Shown here piece by piece: positions 7,316-16,715 of a DNA stretch of 64,000 nucleotides. The number at the start of each line of letters is the position of its first letter. The stretch's first letter is position 1. A program made the translations under genes and the position numbers. This stretch comes from Flavobacterium commune (GTDB lineage: Bacteria; Bacteroidota; Bacteroidia; Flavobacteriales; Flavobacteriaceae), in the NCBI RefSeq assembly GCF_001857965.1, contig NZ_CP017774.1, forward strand, positions 1,612,001-1,676,000, written 5' to 3'. The notes below the pieces were generated by a model, which was not told the DNA's origin, ran no database searches, and worked only from the letters and a program-made list of their open reading frames with translations.

Positions 7316-8788
7316 ATGCTTAGAATTTTCAAATTATCCATGCTTTCGTTGCGAGTTCGAATTTTTCTTTCGATGATCGTAGTGATAATTGTTTCCTCGA
7401 TTTTATTAGCTTCAATTTCTATTGTTCAGTTTAAAAATGAAGCTAAAGAATACCATCGTGAACGATTAGAGCGAAAAGAAAATGCGGTTCGGGAACATAT
7501 CAATTATGTGCTTTCAACTACTACTTATCCGCTAACAACTGAAAATCTGGAGTTGATTTTTAAGGATAAAATTCACGAATTAGCCCATATTCATAATACT
7601 GAAATTAATGTTTATGATTTAGAAGGAAAGTTATTGAAATCCTCAAAAGAGTCTTTTTCGGTAGATAAAACAGCAGCCCCTATTCCAAAATACATTCTTA
7701 AATTAGTTCGTTCTTCGATTGAAAAACGGTATGAAGACATTAAAACCATTAACGGAATAAAAAATAGATCGTCGTTTACCCAAATTAAAGACGATAAATT
7801 CAAGCCATTGGGGGTTTTAAACTTACCTTATCAGGAAGATGATGGGTTTTATGACAAAGAATTAAACAGTTTTTTAATTCGTCTAGGTCAGGTGTATTCT
7901 TTTATGTTGATTGTGGCTTTTGGACTGGCTTATTTTCTTTCGTCTTACATTACAAAATCACTGAAAACTATTTCAGATAAATTGAATGAAACCAGTTTGA
8001 ATCAAAAAAACGAGAAGATCTTACTCACGGCCAGCAGTAAAGAAATCAATTTGTTGATTAATGCTTATAACCAAATGGTAGATGAACTGGAAAAAAGTGC
8101 CATCAAATTAGCACAAAGTGAGAGAGAAGAAGCCTGGCGTGAAATGGCAAAACAGGTGGCACATGAGATTAAAAATCCGCTAACACCAATGCGATTGACA
8201 GTGCAGAGTTTTCAGCGAAAATTTAATCCTGAGGATCCTAATATTTTGCAAAAAATGAAAGATTACTCCGAAACCTTAATTCAGCAAATTGATACGATGA
8301 GTGCTGTTGCTTCTGCCTTTTCGAATTTTGCTTCGATGCCGGCGCAACAAAATGAGACTTTGAATGTGGTAGAGGTGGTAGAATTAGCTTTGGATATTTT
8401 TAATGAAGAGCATATTATTTTCGAAAGTGATTCACCGGAGATAATTTCTAAAATAGATCGAACACAATTAATTCGAATTATTACTAACTTAGTAAAAAAT
8501 GCCATTCAGTCCATTCCGGAGGAACAAGAAACTAAAACAGTAAAAGTAACGGTGAAAAAAGAATCCAATAATGTTTTAATTCTGGTTGAAGATAACGGAA
8601 TAGGAATAAAAGCTGAAGATATGAATCGGATTTTCGAACCTAAGTTTACTACCAAAAGTAGTGGAATGGGACTAGGATTAGGTATTATAAAAAATATTAT
8701 TGAAAACTATAAAGGAACAATTGTCTTTGATACTGAATTCGGAAAAGGAACTTGTTTTACAGTTGCTCTCCCAATTATTAACTCTTAA
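7316..8788 (+). CDS. NtrY-like sensor histidine kinase
   Basis: 490 residues. Transmembrane helix at about 15-37, a periplasmic sensor of about 150 residues, second helix at about 190-212, HAMP-like linker, then HisKA with His283 in QVAHEIKNPLTPM, and the ATPase boxes NLVKNAIQSIP (N), DNGIGI (G1), FEPKFTTKSSGMGLGLGI (F and G2). The wording VAHEIKNPLTPMRLT is typical of NtrY-type kinases. No response regulator gene adjoins it, so it is an orphan whose partner lies elsewhere. The next gene, a crotonase, begins 9 bp downstream and may be cotranscribed. Confidence 0.9.
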   Translation: MLRIFKLSMLSLRVRIFLSMIVVIIVSSILLASISIVQFKNEAKEYHRERLERKENAVREHINYVLSTTTYPLTTENLELIFKDKIHELAHIHNTEINVYDLEGKLLKSSKESFSVDKTAAPIPKYILKLVRSSIEKRYEDIKTINGIKNRSSFTQIKDDKFKPLGVLNLPYQEDDGFYDKELNSFLIRLGQVYSFMLIVAFGLAYFLSSYITKSLKTISDKLNETSLNQKNEKILLTASSKEINLLINAYNQMVDELEKSAIKLAQSEREEAWREMAKQVAHEIKNPLTPMRLTVQSFQRKFNPEDPNILQKMKDYSETLIQQIDTMSAVASAFSNFASMPAQQNETLNVVEVVELALDIFNEEHIIFESDSPEIISKIDRTQLIRIITNLVKNAIQSIPEEQETKTVKVTVKKESNNVLILVEDNGIGIKAEDMNRIFEPKFTTKSSGMGLGLGIIKNIIENYKGTIVFDTEFGKGTCFTVALPIINS

Positions 8789-8797
8789 ATCAATACC

Positions 8798-9580
8798 ATG
8801 AGCTACAAAAATATTTTGATTGAAAAAGAGCAAACTATTGCAACTATTACTATTAATCGTCCGGAAAAATTAAATGCTTTAAATAAACTGACTATTCAGG
8901 AATTGCATCATGCTTTTTCTGAATTGGAACAAAATCAGGATACGCGAGCTATTATTTTGACAGGAAGTGGAGAGAAAGCATTTGTTGCGGGAGCTGATAT
9001 TGCTGAATTTGCCCGTTTTTCGGTAGAAGAAGGAGTACAACTTGCAGCTCAGGGACAGGATACCTTATTTAATTTTGTCGAAAATTTAAAAGTCCCGGTT
9101 ATTGCTGCCATCAATGGATTTGCTCTTGGAGGTGGTTTAGAATTAGCTATGGCCTGTCATATTCGTGTGGCTTCTAATGTTGCCCGAATGGGGCTTCCGG
9201 AAGTCTCATTAGGAATAATTCCCGGTTATGGAGGAACACAACGCTTGCCGCAATTAATAGGCAAAGGTCGCGCTCTTGAAATGATTCTTACAGCTGAAAT
9301 GGTTACAGCTGATGAAGCTTACAGAACAGGTTTAGTAAACCACGTAGTAGGGAAGGAAGAGTTGTTGCCTTACTGCAATCAAATAGCACAAAGGATTATT
9401 AAAAACTCTCCGGCAGCCATTAGTATGGCTATAAACGCCATTAATGCTAATTACAAAGAAGGGGAGAACGGTTTTGAAACAGAAATAAAATCCTTTGGAA
9501 AATGTTTTGGAACTGTAGATTTCAAAGAGGGAACCAAAGCCTTTTTAGAGAAAAGAAAAGCGGTTTTTACGGGGGAGTAA
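8798..9580 (+). CDS. Enoyl-CoA hydratase / crotonase family
   Basis: 260 residues, normal for the family. Adds water to trans-2-enoyl-CoA in fatty-acid or related catabolism. Oxyanion-hole and CoA-binding parts GEKAFVAGADIAEF (59-72) and FALGGGLELAMAC (108-120) are present. Both catalytic glutamates of hydratases are in place: Glu115 (GGGLE) and Glu135 (GLPEVSLG), followed by IPGYGGTQRLP. The close spacing to the upstream kinase suggests a shared transcript rather than a shared pathway. Substrate chain length cannot be read from the sequence. Confidence 0.92.
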   Translation: MSYKNILIEKEQTIATITINRPEKLNALNKLTIQELHHAFSELEQNQDTRAIILTGSGEKAFVAGADIAEFARFSVEEGVQLAAQGQDTLFNFVENLKVPVIAAINGFALGGGLELAMACHIRVASNVARMGLPEVSLGIIPGYGGTQRLPQLIGKGRALEMILTAEMVTADEAYRTGLVNHVVGKEELLPYCNQIAQRIIKNSPAAISMAINAINANYKEGENGFETEIKSFGKCFGTVDFKEGTKAFLEKRKAVFTGE

Positions 9581-9659
9581 AAGAGTATTCAGAAAGCAGT
9601 AGCAGTTTGCAGTTTCATACTAGAGAAACCCATTTCAGAATAAAATAATTAAAAACAAA

Positions 9660-10058
9660 ATGTCATACGAGCCTATATTTGCCCTATTTTGGGAAAGAGT
9701 GAAACAGAGTATTGAAGATAAAACTTTTGCCAAATTAACCCTGGCAAAAACCATTGGGGATACCGAATTGAAGAATATTTATGTTCGTCCTGTTTTGCTG
9801 GAAAATAACCTGATGAGAATGTCCATAATTGCCAGATATAAAACCGAGGAAATGGAAAGTTTCCATAGTTTAGACGAGGCTTACCCAATTTTAGCTTCTT
9901 ATATGAATAATCCTTTTTTAAGCGCTTTGTTGTTTACAACTGATAATGATGTGGTTTTTAAACTGAACAAAAAAAGAACCGGAAGTATTAGTGAACAGGC
10001 GCCTACTTTTAAAAGTGCTTCGGATGTGATTCTGGAGATGAAAGAAAAGGGTCTTTAA
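9660..10058 (+). CDS. Conserved hypothetical protein, 132 residues
   Basis: I do not recognise this family. The protein is soluble, without a signal peptide or membrane helix. It begins with an amphipathic stretch (IFALFWERVKQSIEDKTFAKLTL), contains a central beta-like part (LKNIYVRPVLLENNLMRMSIIARY) and ends in a charged helix (ASDVILEMKEKG). It stands between the crotonase gene (80 bp upstream) and a bidirectional terminator. Good codon structure and a clear start support it as a real gene. No function is proposed. Confidence 0.7.
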   Translation: MSYEPIFALFWERVKQSIEDKTFAKLTLAKTIGDTELKNIYVRPVLLENNLMRMSIIARYKTEEMESFHSLDEAYPILASYMNNPFLSALLFTTDNDVVFKLNKKRTGSISEQAPTFKSASDVILEMKEKGL

Positions 10059-10081
10059 TTTGGAATAATAAGTTTTAAAAT

Positions 10082-10110
10082 AACAAAGCCACTCATTGAG
10101 TGGCTTTGTT
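10082..10110. terminator. Bidirectional terminator
   Basis: AACAAAGCCACTCA / TGAGTGGCTTTGTT, 14-bp perfect stem with a minimal loop, between the convergent genes ending at 10058 and 10158. Confidence 0.88.
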
Positions 10111-10157
10111 GCTTTTAGGAGGGGTTGGAAAAACATTAAAACTTTTAAATCCAGAAA

Positions 10158-11609
10158 TTAATTCCATCCACCGCCTAATGATTTGTAGATATTTACCCTG
10201 GCGGTCATTTGATCTTTTTTAGTTTCCACTAATTGAAGTTTGGACTCTAAAGCATCGCGTTGGGTTAATAAAACTTCCATGTAATCGGCTCTGGCTGCGC
10301 TGAAAAGTTTATTCGTAATCTCGATAGAGTTCTTTAAAGCAGCTACCTGTTGTTCTTTTTGAATATAGCTCTGTCTAAGATTTTCAATTTTAGATAAACC
10401 ATTGAGAACCTCGATATGGGCATTTAAAACGGTTTTTTCGTAATCAAATACCGCCTGTAGTTGTTTGTCATTGGCATTGTAATATTGGGCTTTAATAGCG
10501 TTTCTGTTGATTAACGGAGCTACCATATCGCCGGCTAAACCGTACAACAAAGATTCAGGCATTGTAGTAAGATATTTAGTCTTGAAGGATTCTAATCCCA
10601 CACCAGCTCTTAACGTAAAGGACGGATAAAAATTAGCTCTGGCAACCTGTGTATCCAGTTTGGCTGCCTGCAATTCATACTCGGCTCGTCTGATATCAGG
10701 ACGATTAGTCAAGAGCTGTGAAGGAATACCGGAATAGACAGTATCTATTTTCTGGTCTATAAAATGTTCCGAATCGCGTTGTATTGCTTGTGGTGAACGA
10801 CCAATCAAGAAATTGAGTTTGTTTTGAGCCTCAATAATTTCCTGTTTTACTGAGTACAATTCTCCAGTGTTTTTATACACCTCTGCTTCCAATCTTTTAA
10901 CCCCCAGAGCTGTTGCTTTGGCAGCCTGCATTTGAAGTCGAATGGTTCTTAAACCGTTATTTTGCAATTCTAAGTTTTGGGTAAGGATCTCCAGTTTGTT
11001 GTCCAAAGCCTGCAATTCGTAATAAGAATCAGCTATTTCGGCAATCAGATTGGTTACCATGAAATTCTTGCCTTCTACAGAAGAAAGATATTCTATTACC
11101 GCAGCTTTTTTGGCATTGCGCAGTTTTTTCCAAACATCCACTTCCCAAGTGGCAAATGCGCCAACTTTATAATTTTTTAAAGGTTCCGGGAATTCTTCAC
11201 CGGGTTTGATATCAGTATTAGCATCATTAGCTCCCTGGCTGGTATAGCGTCCTACTTTTTCCACTTCGGCAGCAGCCTGAATACCTACAAACGGCAGGTA
11301 TTCCCCTTTTCGGGCCTGGATTTCATTCTTAGCTATGTCAACCTGTTGCAGCATGATATTTAGCTCCTGATTGTTTACTAATGCCGTATCGATAAGAGCA
11401 GCCAGTTGCGCGTCATTAAAGAATTCTTTCCATTTAATTTTGGCCGAATTAGTAGTGTCTGTAGAAACAACATTCTGAAAATTATCAGGTAAAGTGTCTT
11501 TAGTTTCCCGGGTTATTTTGGTAGGAACACAGCTTTGGAAGACCAGGGTTGCTAAGGTCAGGGTTATTCCTGACCTTAGATTTATATATTTGAAAATTGC
11601 TTTATTCAT
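10158..11609 (-). CDS. TolC-like outer-membrane efflux lipoprotein (RND system)
   Basis: 483 residues. Lipoprotein signal with Cys27 (VFQSC). Two OEP repeats with long helices rich in Leu/Gln and the family marks NNQELNIMLQQVDIAKNEIQARKGEYLP, LLTNRPDIRRAEYELQAAKLDTQVARANFYPSFTL. Forms the outer-membrane channel of a tripartite pump. Its start overlaps the end of the RND permease gene by 8 bp, so the two are translationally close. Member of the operon 16523 to 10158. Confidence 0.93.
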   Translation of the reverse strand: MNKAIFKYINLRSGITLTLATLVFQSCVPTKITRETKDTLPDNFQNVVSTDTTNSAKIKWKEFFNDAQLAALIDTALVNNQELNIMLQQVDIAKNEIQARKGEYLPFVGIQAAAEVEKVGRYTSQGANDANTDIKPGEEFPEPLKNYKVGAFATWEVDVWKKLRNAKKAAVIEYLSSVEGKNFMVTNLIAEIADSYYELQALDNKLEILTQNLELQNNGLRTIRLQMQAAKATALGVKRLEAEVYKNTGELYSVKQEIIEAQNKLNFLIGRSPQAIQRDSEHFIDQKIDTVYSGIPSQLLTNRPDIRRAEYELQAAKLDTQVARANFYPSFTLRAGVGLESFKTKYLTTMPESLLYGLAGDMVAPLINRNAIKAQYYNANDKQLQAVFDYEKTVLNAHIEVLNGLSKIENLRQSYIQKEQQVAALKNSIEITNKLFSAARADYMEVLLTQRDALESKLQLVETKKDQMTARVNIYKSLGGGWN

Positions 11610-14600
11610 TTTTGTCTCTGTTCATTAGTTCTTTCAATTGTTTGTTCATTGCTTTAAGTTTCAGTTTAAGACTGCTTTGTCCTTCGCTGGCTCTCATGAA
11701 TTCTTCTGAAGCCGGTTCGTTATGTTCGTCCTGAATCAAACTACGGCCATCGCTCATTTTGGCAAAGGTGTAATACAAGCCCGGAATGACGAAAACTCCA
11801 AATAAGGTTCCTATAATCATTCCTCCCATGGCAGAACCTCCAATAGTTCGGTTACCAATGGCTCCGGCTCCGGTAGCAATAACTAAAGGAATCAATCCGG
11901 CGATAAAGGCAAATGAAGTCATCAAAATAGGTCTGAAACGCAATTTAGCTCCTTCCATGGCAGCATCTACTATGCTCATGCCCTGTGCACGTTTCTGGAC
12001 GGCAACTTCTACAATCAGTACGGCATTTTTACCTAGCAATCCAATAAGCATGATGACCCCAATTTGGGCATAAACATCATTGGATAATCCCATCAACTGT
12101 AATAAGGCGAATGAACCAAAGAAGCCAACAGGTAATGACAGTAATACAGCCAAAGGCATTAGGAAACTTTCGTATTGTGCTGCCAAAACAAGATAAACGA
12201 ATATCAATACGATACCAAACACATACAAAGCATCGTTTCCTCTGTTAGCCTCGTCATAAGACAATCCTTCCCAGGCAATATCATATCCTCGTGGTAATTT
12301 TACTTTTGCCACTTCTTTAATGGCATTAATAGCATCGGCACTGGTATAACCTTTAGCAGGTAATCCACGAATAGCAGCCGAATTGTACAGGTTGTATCGT
12401 GTGATCTCATTAGGGCCTAATTGTTTTTCTACTTTCATAAAAGCAGAATAAGGAACCATTTCTCCGGCTTCATTTTTTACGAATAATTTCTCCAAATCAG
12501 AAGGGATTTTTCGGTACTCAGGAGCTGCCTGGGTATATACTTTAAAGAACTGACCGAATTTGATAAATCCTTGTTCGTAAGTACTTCCAATAAGGATATT
12601 CAGGTTGTCCATGGCTTTACCTATAGAAACCCCTTTTTGCATTGCTGCTTTGTTATCAATATTTAGTTTTAACTGCGGATAATTGGCAGAATAAAAGGTG
12701 AATACTCCTGTTAGTTCTTTTCGTTTTTCCAATTCGGCCATGAAATCGTTGTTTACCTTTTGGAATTCCTGATAATCGGTTCCATTTGTTTTGTCTAATA
12801 AACGCAAAGAGAAACCTCCTGATGAACCAAATCCCGGAACCGCCGGTGGTTCGAAATATTCGATAACAGCTCCCAGATTTTTGGACTTGTTTTCCAATTC
12901 TTCCATGATTTCATGAACCGAATGCTTTCTTTCTTCCCAGGGTTTCAGGTTAATCAAGCAGGTTCCGGCATTCGATCCACGACCTTCAGTCATGATTTCA
13001 TAACCCGCCAAAGAAGAAACGGAAGACACACCATCGATTTCCTCGCAAATGCGTTGTAATTTTTTAGCAACATCATTGGTACGTTCCAGAGTAGTTCCCG
13101 GAGGCGTTTGAATAATGGCATAAATCATTCCCTGATCTTCACTTGGAATAAAACCTGCCGGAAGTGCCTGATTAGTGAAATAAGTGGCAAAACAGAAACC
13201 AATTAAGATTCCGAAAGTAATGACTCTGCGGTTCACAATGTGTTTCAAAATACCAACATAATGTCCTGTAAGTTTTTCAAATCCTTTGTTAAACCAATCG
13301 ATAAAACGATCGATAGGCGATTTTTTCTTAGCATGACCGTGATTGTGTTTCAGTAACATGGCACACAGTACAGGAGTCAATGTCAAAGCCACAACTGCCG
13401 AGATGATAATAGATCCCGCCATTGTAATTGAGAATTGACGATAGAATACCCCTACCGGTCCCGTCATAAATGAGATTGGAATAAATACCGAAACCATTAC
13501 CAGAGTAATTGCAATAATAGCTCCACCGATTTCGCCTAATACTGCTTTTGAAGCTTTAAAGGGTGAGAGATGTTCTTCTTCCATTTTTACATGGACGGCT
13601 TCTACTACCACAATCGCATCATCGACCACAATACCAATGGCTAGTACCAATGCAAATAAGGTAATCAGGTTGATGGATAAACCAAACATTTGCATAACGA
13701 AGAAGGCTCCAATTAAGGAAACAGGAACTGCAATAACCGGAATTAATGTCGAACGCCAGTCTCCTAGGAACAGGAATACTACAATGGATACTAAAACAAA
13801 AGCATCCCTAAGCGTGTCAATTACCTGATCGATAGAAGCGTCTAAGAAACTCGATACGTCATAACTGATTTTGTAACCTACTCCCGGAGGAAGGTCTTTT
13901 TCCAGTTCTTTTAATTTGGCTTTTACATCCCTGATTACATCGCTACCATTAGTTCCAAGCGTTTGCTTTAAAACGATTGAAGCCGATGGTTTACCGTCTA
14001 AATTGTCGTAGATGTCGTAAAATTCACTTCCTAATTCTACATTGGCAATATCGCCCAGTTTTATTTCCTCACCATTGGCATTGGCACGGATAATTACGTC
14101 TTTGTATTCCTGAGGTTCACTAAAACGGTCTCTATAGGTTAGTACATATTCGAGTGATTGTGATTTTATACCCGAACTTTGTCCTAGTCGTCCCGGTCTT
14201 GCCAGAATACTTTGTTCCTGCATGGCTTTCATTACTTCCTCGGCAGAAATATTATAAGCACGCATTCTGTCCGGTTTCAACCAAATACGCATAGCATATT
14301 TACGGCTACCCAGGATTTGTGCACTGGCAATTCCGTTGATACGTTGTATTTCGCGAAGCATGTTTGTATAGGCGTAGTTGTAAAGGAATTTTTCATCCAT
14401 TTCATGCCCTTTTTTGCTATACAAATCCACATACATCAACATACTTGGCTGAACAGGAGTAATGATAACCCCTTCACGCTGTACTAAATCAGGCAATAAA
14501 GGCATCACCTGATCCACTCTGGTCTTGACCCTTATTACGGCGACGTTGGGGTCGGTACCCGGTTCAAAAATAACACGAATGGTTCCTTCTCCCGCACTGG

Positions 14601-14847
14601 TAGCATCGGAAGCAATATAACGCATTCCCGGAACTCCGTTAATGGCTGTTTCTAGCGGAATTAATGTAGATTTTACCAATACATCTGAACTCGAACCCGG
14701 ATAGGCGATAAAGATGTTTACGGTAGTTGGTGCAATTTCAGGAAATTGCGAAATGGGTAATTGTTTGATGGCAAGCAACCCCATAAATACAATGATGACC
14801 GAAATAACAATCGCTAAGACCGGTCTTTGAATGAATTTTTTAAACAT
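11602..14847 (-). CDS. RND efflux permease, HAE1/AcrB type
   Basis: 1081 residues, normal for AcrB-like pumps. Twelve membrane helices in two halves, the first helix in MFKKFIQRPVLAIVISVIIVFMG, proton-relay aspartates in LAIGIVVDDAIVVVEAV and the partner Lys in LLGKNAVLIVEVAVQKRA. Drives proton-coupled export of hydrophobic or amphiphilic compounds through the adaptor and TolC-like partners encoded on either side. The last 50 residues form a charged cytosolic tail. Substrates cannot be predicted. Confidence 0.96.
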   Translation of the reverse strand: MFKKFIQRPVLAIVISVIIVFMGLLAIKQLPISQFPEIAPTTVNIFIAYPGSSSDVLVKSTLIPLETAINGVPGMRYIASDATSAGEGTIRVIFEPGTDPNVAVIRVKTRVDQVMPLLPDLVQREGVIITPVQPSMLMYVDLYSKKGHEMDEKFLYNYAYTNMLREIQRINGIASAQILGSRKYAMRIWLKPDRMRAYNISAEEVMKAMQEQSILARPGRLGQSSGIKSQSLEYVLTYRDRFSEPQEYKDVIIRANANGEEIKLGDIANVELGSEFYDIYDNLDGKPSASIVLKQTLGTNGSDVIRDVKAKLKELEKDLPPGVGYKISYDVSSFLDASIDQVIDTLRDAFVLVSIVVFLFLGDWRSTLIPVIAVPVSLIGAFFVMQMFGLSINLITLFALVLAIGIVVDDAIVVVEAVHVKMEEEHLSPFKASKAVLGEIGGAIIAITLVMVSVFIPISFMTGPVGVFYRQFSITMAGSIIISAVVALTLTPVLCAMLLKHNHGHAKKKSPIDRFIDWFNKGFEKLTGHYVGILKHIVNRRVITFGILIGFCFATYFTNQALPAGFIPSEDQGMIYAIIQTPPGTTLERTNDVAKKLQRICEEIDGVSSVSSLAGYEIMTEGRGSNAGTCLINLKPWEERKHSVHEIMEELENKSKNLGAVIEYFEPPAVPGFGSSGGFSLRLLDKTNGTDYQEFQKVNNDFMAELEKRKELTGVFTFYSANYPQLKLNIDNKAAMQKGVSIGKAMDNLNILIGSTYEQGFIKFGQFFKVYTQAAPEYRKIPSDLEKLFVKNEAGEMVPYSAFMKVEKQLGPNEITRYNLYNSAAIRGLPAKGYTSADAINAIKEVAKVKLPRGYDIAWEGLSYDEANRGNDALYVFGIVLIFVYLVLAAQYESFLMPLAVLLSLPVGFFGSFALLQLMGLSNDVYAQIGVIMLIGLLGKNAVLIVEVAVQKRAQGMSIVDAAMEGAKLRFRPILMTSFAFIAGLIPLVIATGAGAIGNRTIGGSAMGGMIIGTLFGVFVIPGLYYTFAKMSDGRSLIQDEHNEPASEEFMRASEGQSSLKLKLKAMNKQLKELMNRDKNE

Positions 14848-14870
14848 TTTGTTGTGTTTTTAAGGGGTTT

Positions 14871-15953
14871 TTACTCTGCGTAAACATCAAGAGTTGACAA
14901 TACTTTTTTAGGATTCTCAACATTAAACTTGATTTTCTCGTTGTTTTTAACCAATCGTAATCCGTCTAACAGGATATGATCATTAGCATCCAAACCTTTT
15001 TTCACAACAAAAAGATTTTCTAAAGTAGCTCCAATGGTAATTTCTCTTTGTCTCACTACGCCATTTTTGTCAATTACAAAAACATAGCGTTTGTCTAAAA
15101 CTTCAAAAGTTGTTTTTTGCGGAATGATAAGTACGTTTTTCAACGGAACCGTCATCAGGATAGTTCCTGTTTCCCCATGTCTTAAAATACCCTGCGGATT
15201 AGGGAATGTGGCTCTAAAGGCAATATTACCCGTTTCGTTATTGAATTCTCCTTCAATCGTTTCTACAACACCGGATTGATTAAAAACCATTTCATTAGCC
15301 ATTTTTAGGTTTACTTTTTGTTTTTTGTTCTTATCGGGACTCATGATATAGTTCAAATATTCGGCTTCAGGAACATTAAAATAAACCCACATTTTGCTGT
15401 TATTAGACAGTGAGGTTAGCAATTCGCCTTCTTCGAGCATACTGCCTTCTCTTGATACCAAATGATCGACAATACCGTCAAAAGAAGCTTTGATATTGGT
15501 AAAACCAAGATGCGTTGCTGCCAGATTTATTTCGGCATTGGCTTTGTCTAATTTGGCTTTCGAAAGCGCCAATTCGTTTGCCGAAACTACTTTGTTATCC
15601 GCCAGAAGTTTAGTGTTTTTATATTCTATCGAAGCAGCATTTCCTTCTGCTTTCGCTCTTTGTAATTCCGCCTGATACACATTTGGCATAATACCGAACA
15701 AGGCTTGTCCTTTTTTTACTTTTTGTCCTTCGTCTACATAAATTTTCTGAAGGTATCCTTTTTCCAGTGCTCTTACTTCAATATGCTGAATAGAGTGGAT
15801 TTGGCACACATATTCTTTAACAATTGAAGTGTCCATTGCCACAGGATTAGTAACATTAAATGTGGTTTCTTCTTTCTTTTCCTCTTTATGTGAGTTGCAG
15901 CCAATAGTGCATAACGCGGCCATAAGACCAATGAAAATTGCGTTTTTTTTCAT
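14871..15953 (-). CDS. RND periplasmic adaptor (membrane fusion) lipoprotein
   Basis: 360 residues. Lipoprotein signal with Cys19 (LCTIGC). Lipoyl-like half motifs (VRALEKGYLQKIYVDEGQKVKKGQALFGI and ASFDGIVDHLVSREGSMLEEGELLTSL) enclose a helical hairpin, then a beta-barrel and a membrane-proximal domain. Bridges the permease and outer-membrane channel. It is 23 bp upstream of the permease gene. Confidence 0.94.
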   Translation of the reverse strand: MKKNAIFIGLMAALCTIGCNSHKEEKKEETTFNVTNPVAMDTSIVKEYVCQIHSIQHIEVRALEKGYLQKIYVDEGQKVKKGQALFGIMPNVYQAELQRAKAEGNAASIEYKNTKLLADNKVVSANELALSKAKLDKANAEINLAATHLGFTNIKASFDGIVDHLVSREGSMLEEGELLTSLSNNSKMWVYFNVPEAEYLNYIMSPDKNKKQKVNLKMANEMVFNQSGVVETIEGEFNNETGNIAFRATFPNPQGILRHGETGTILMTVPLKNVLIIPQKTTFEVLDKRYVFVIDKNGVVRQREITIGATLENLFVVKKGLDANDHILLDGLRLVKNNEKIKFNVENPKKVLSTLDVYAE

Positions 15954-16091
15954 GATATTCTTTAACTTTTTAAAACAATGGGATGATTTTTAGGCTGAAG
16001 TATAAAACAACAACCTGGACACCTTATTTAGCTTATCTCAATTAGGGATAAGAAATAGGGTGTAAGCAAATAAATGTTTAAAAAGTTGGAA

Positions 16092-16523
16092 TCAAATTCG
16101 GAAAACCTCGAATATAATGTAAAGTGAATTACAAGAGGGTAGGTAGGAAAGCTCTTTGCAGAAAGCTTGAGTTTTCTTGATATAAGATATAAAAGCGGGT
16201 GCTGCCTGCTGTTGGAAAAAAGAGAGTTGATAAGATTTTTTTTCCAGGACTTTTTTTGTAGCCGTAGTTTCTGAATCTTCTTCCTCATTATCAGAACTAA
16301 GAATTTCTTTTTTTTGGAAGGTTTCGAACATCGCATCGGATATCGAAGATCTATTATCAAAAAGATGTTCTAATTTAGTTTGATCTAGTTTTTCTGTAAA
16401 AAGTGTTCGTTTTAATGAATGGGCTAGCAAAGCTGTTGTAGCTAATTTATGGGCAAATAAAGAACTGCTGCTTAGTAGCATTATTATACATAAAGGGATA
16501 ATATGTTTTATTGCCTTTCTCAT
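16092..16523 (-). CDS. Small exported protein heading the RND operon
   Basis: 143 residues, family not recognised. Signal peptide (MRKAIKHIIPLCIIMLLSSSSLFAHK), then a charged middle with an acidic run (SDNEEEDSETT) and a hydrophobic C-terminus (CNSLYIIFEVFRI). A promoter at 16532-16562 predicts a transcript start only about five bases before its ATG. The gap of 138 bp to the adaptor gene has no obvious terminator, so it probably heads the efflux operon. Could be a small regulator or pump accessory; that is speculation. Confidence 0.68.
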   Translation of the reverse strand: MRKAIKHIIPLCIIMLLSSSSLFAHKLATTALLAHSLKRTLFTEKLDQTKLEHLFDNRSSISDAMFETFQKKEILSSDNEEEDSETTATKKVLEKKSYQLSFFQQQAAPAFISYIKKTQAFCKELSYLPSCNSLYIIFEVFRI

Positions 16524-16531
16524 TAAGGCGA

Positions 16532-16562
16532 CAAATGTATATTTACTAAATTATACTGGCAA
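16532..16562 (-). promoter_or_regulatory. Predicted promoter of the RND efflux operon
   Basis: On the minus strand TTG (16560-16562), 20 nt, TACATTTG (16532-16539), a full consensus match. The predicted start near 16528 gives a leader of only about 5 nt before the ATG at 16523. Confidence 0.55.
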
Positions 16563-16715
16563 GAAGTTCTCTATAAATATTTGTTAATTCAGGGTAAATG
16601 ACTAAAAAATAGGGTGAAACACTACTTTTTTTGAATAAAAAAAGGTGATTGTGTTAATTTGTAATGTTTTTTAATAATGAATTCTGTCAACTGAATACTG
16701 AAATCTGAATACTGT

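Noticed and set aside
16028..16360. Minus-strand reading frame of 110 residues
   Set aside because: It overlaps the signal-peptide-bearing gene 16092-16523 in another frame and is basic and low in complexity.
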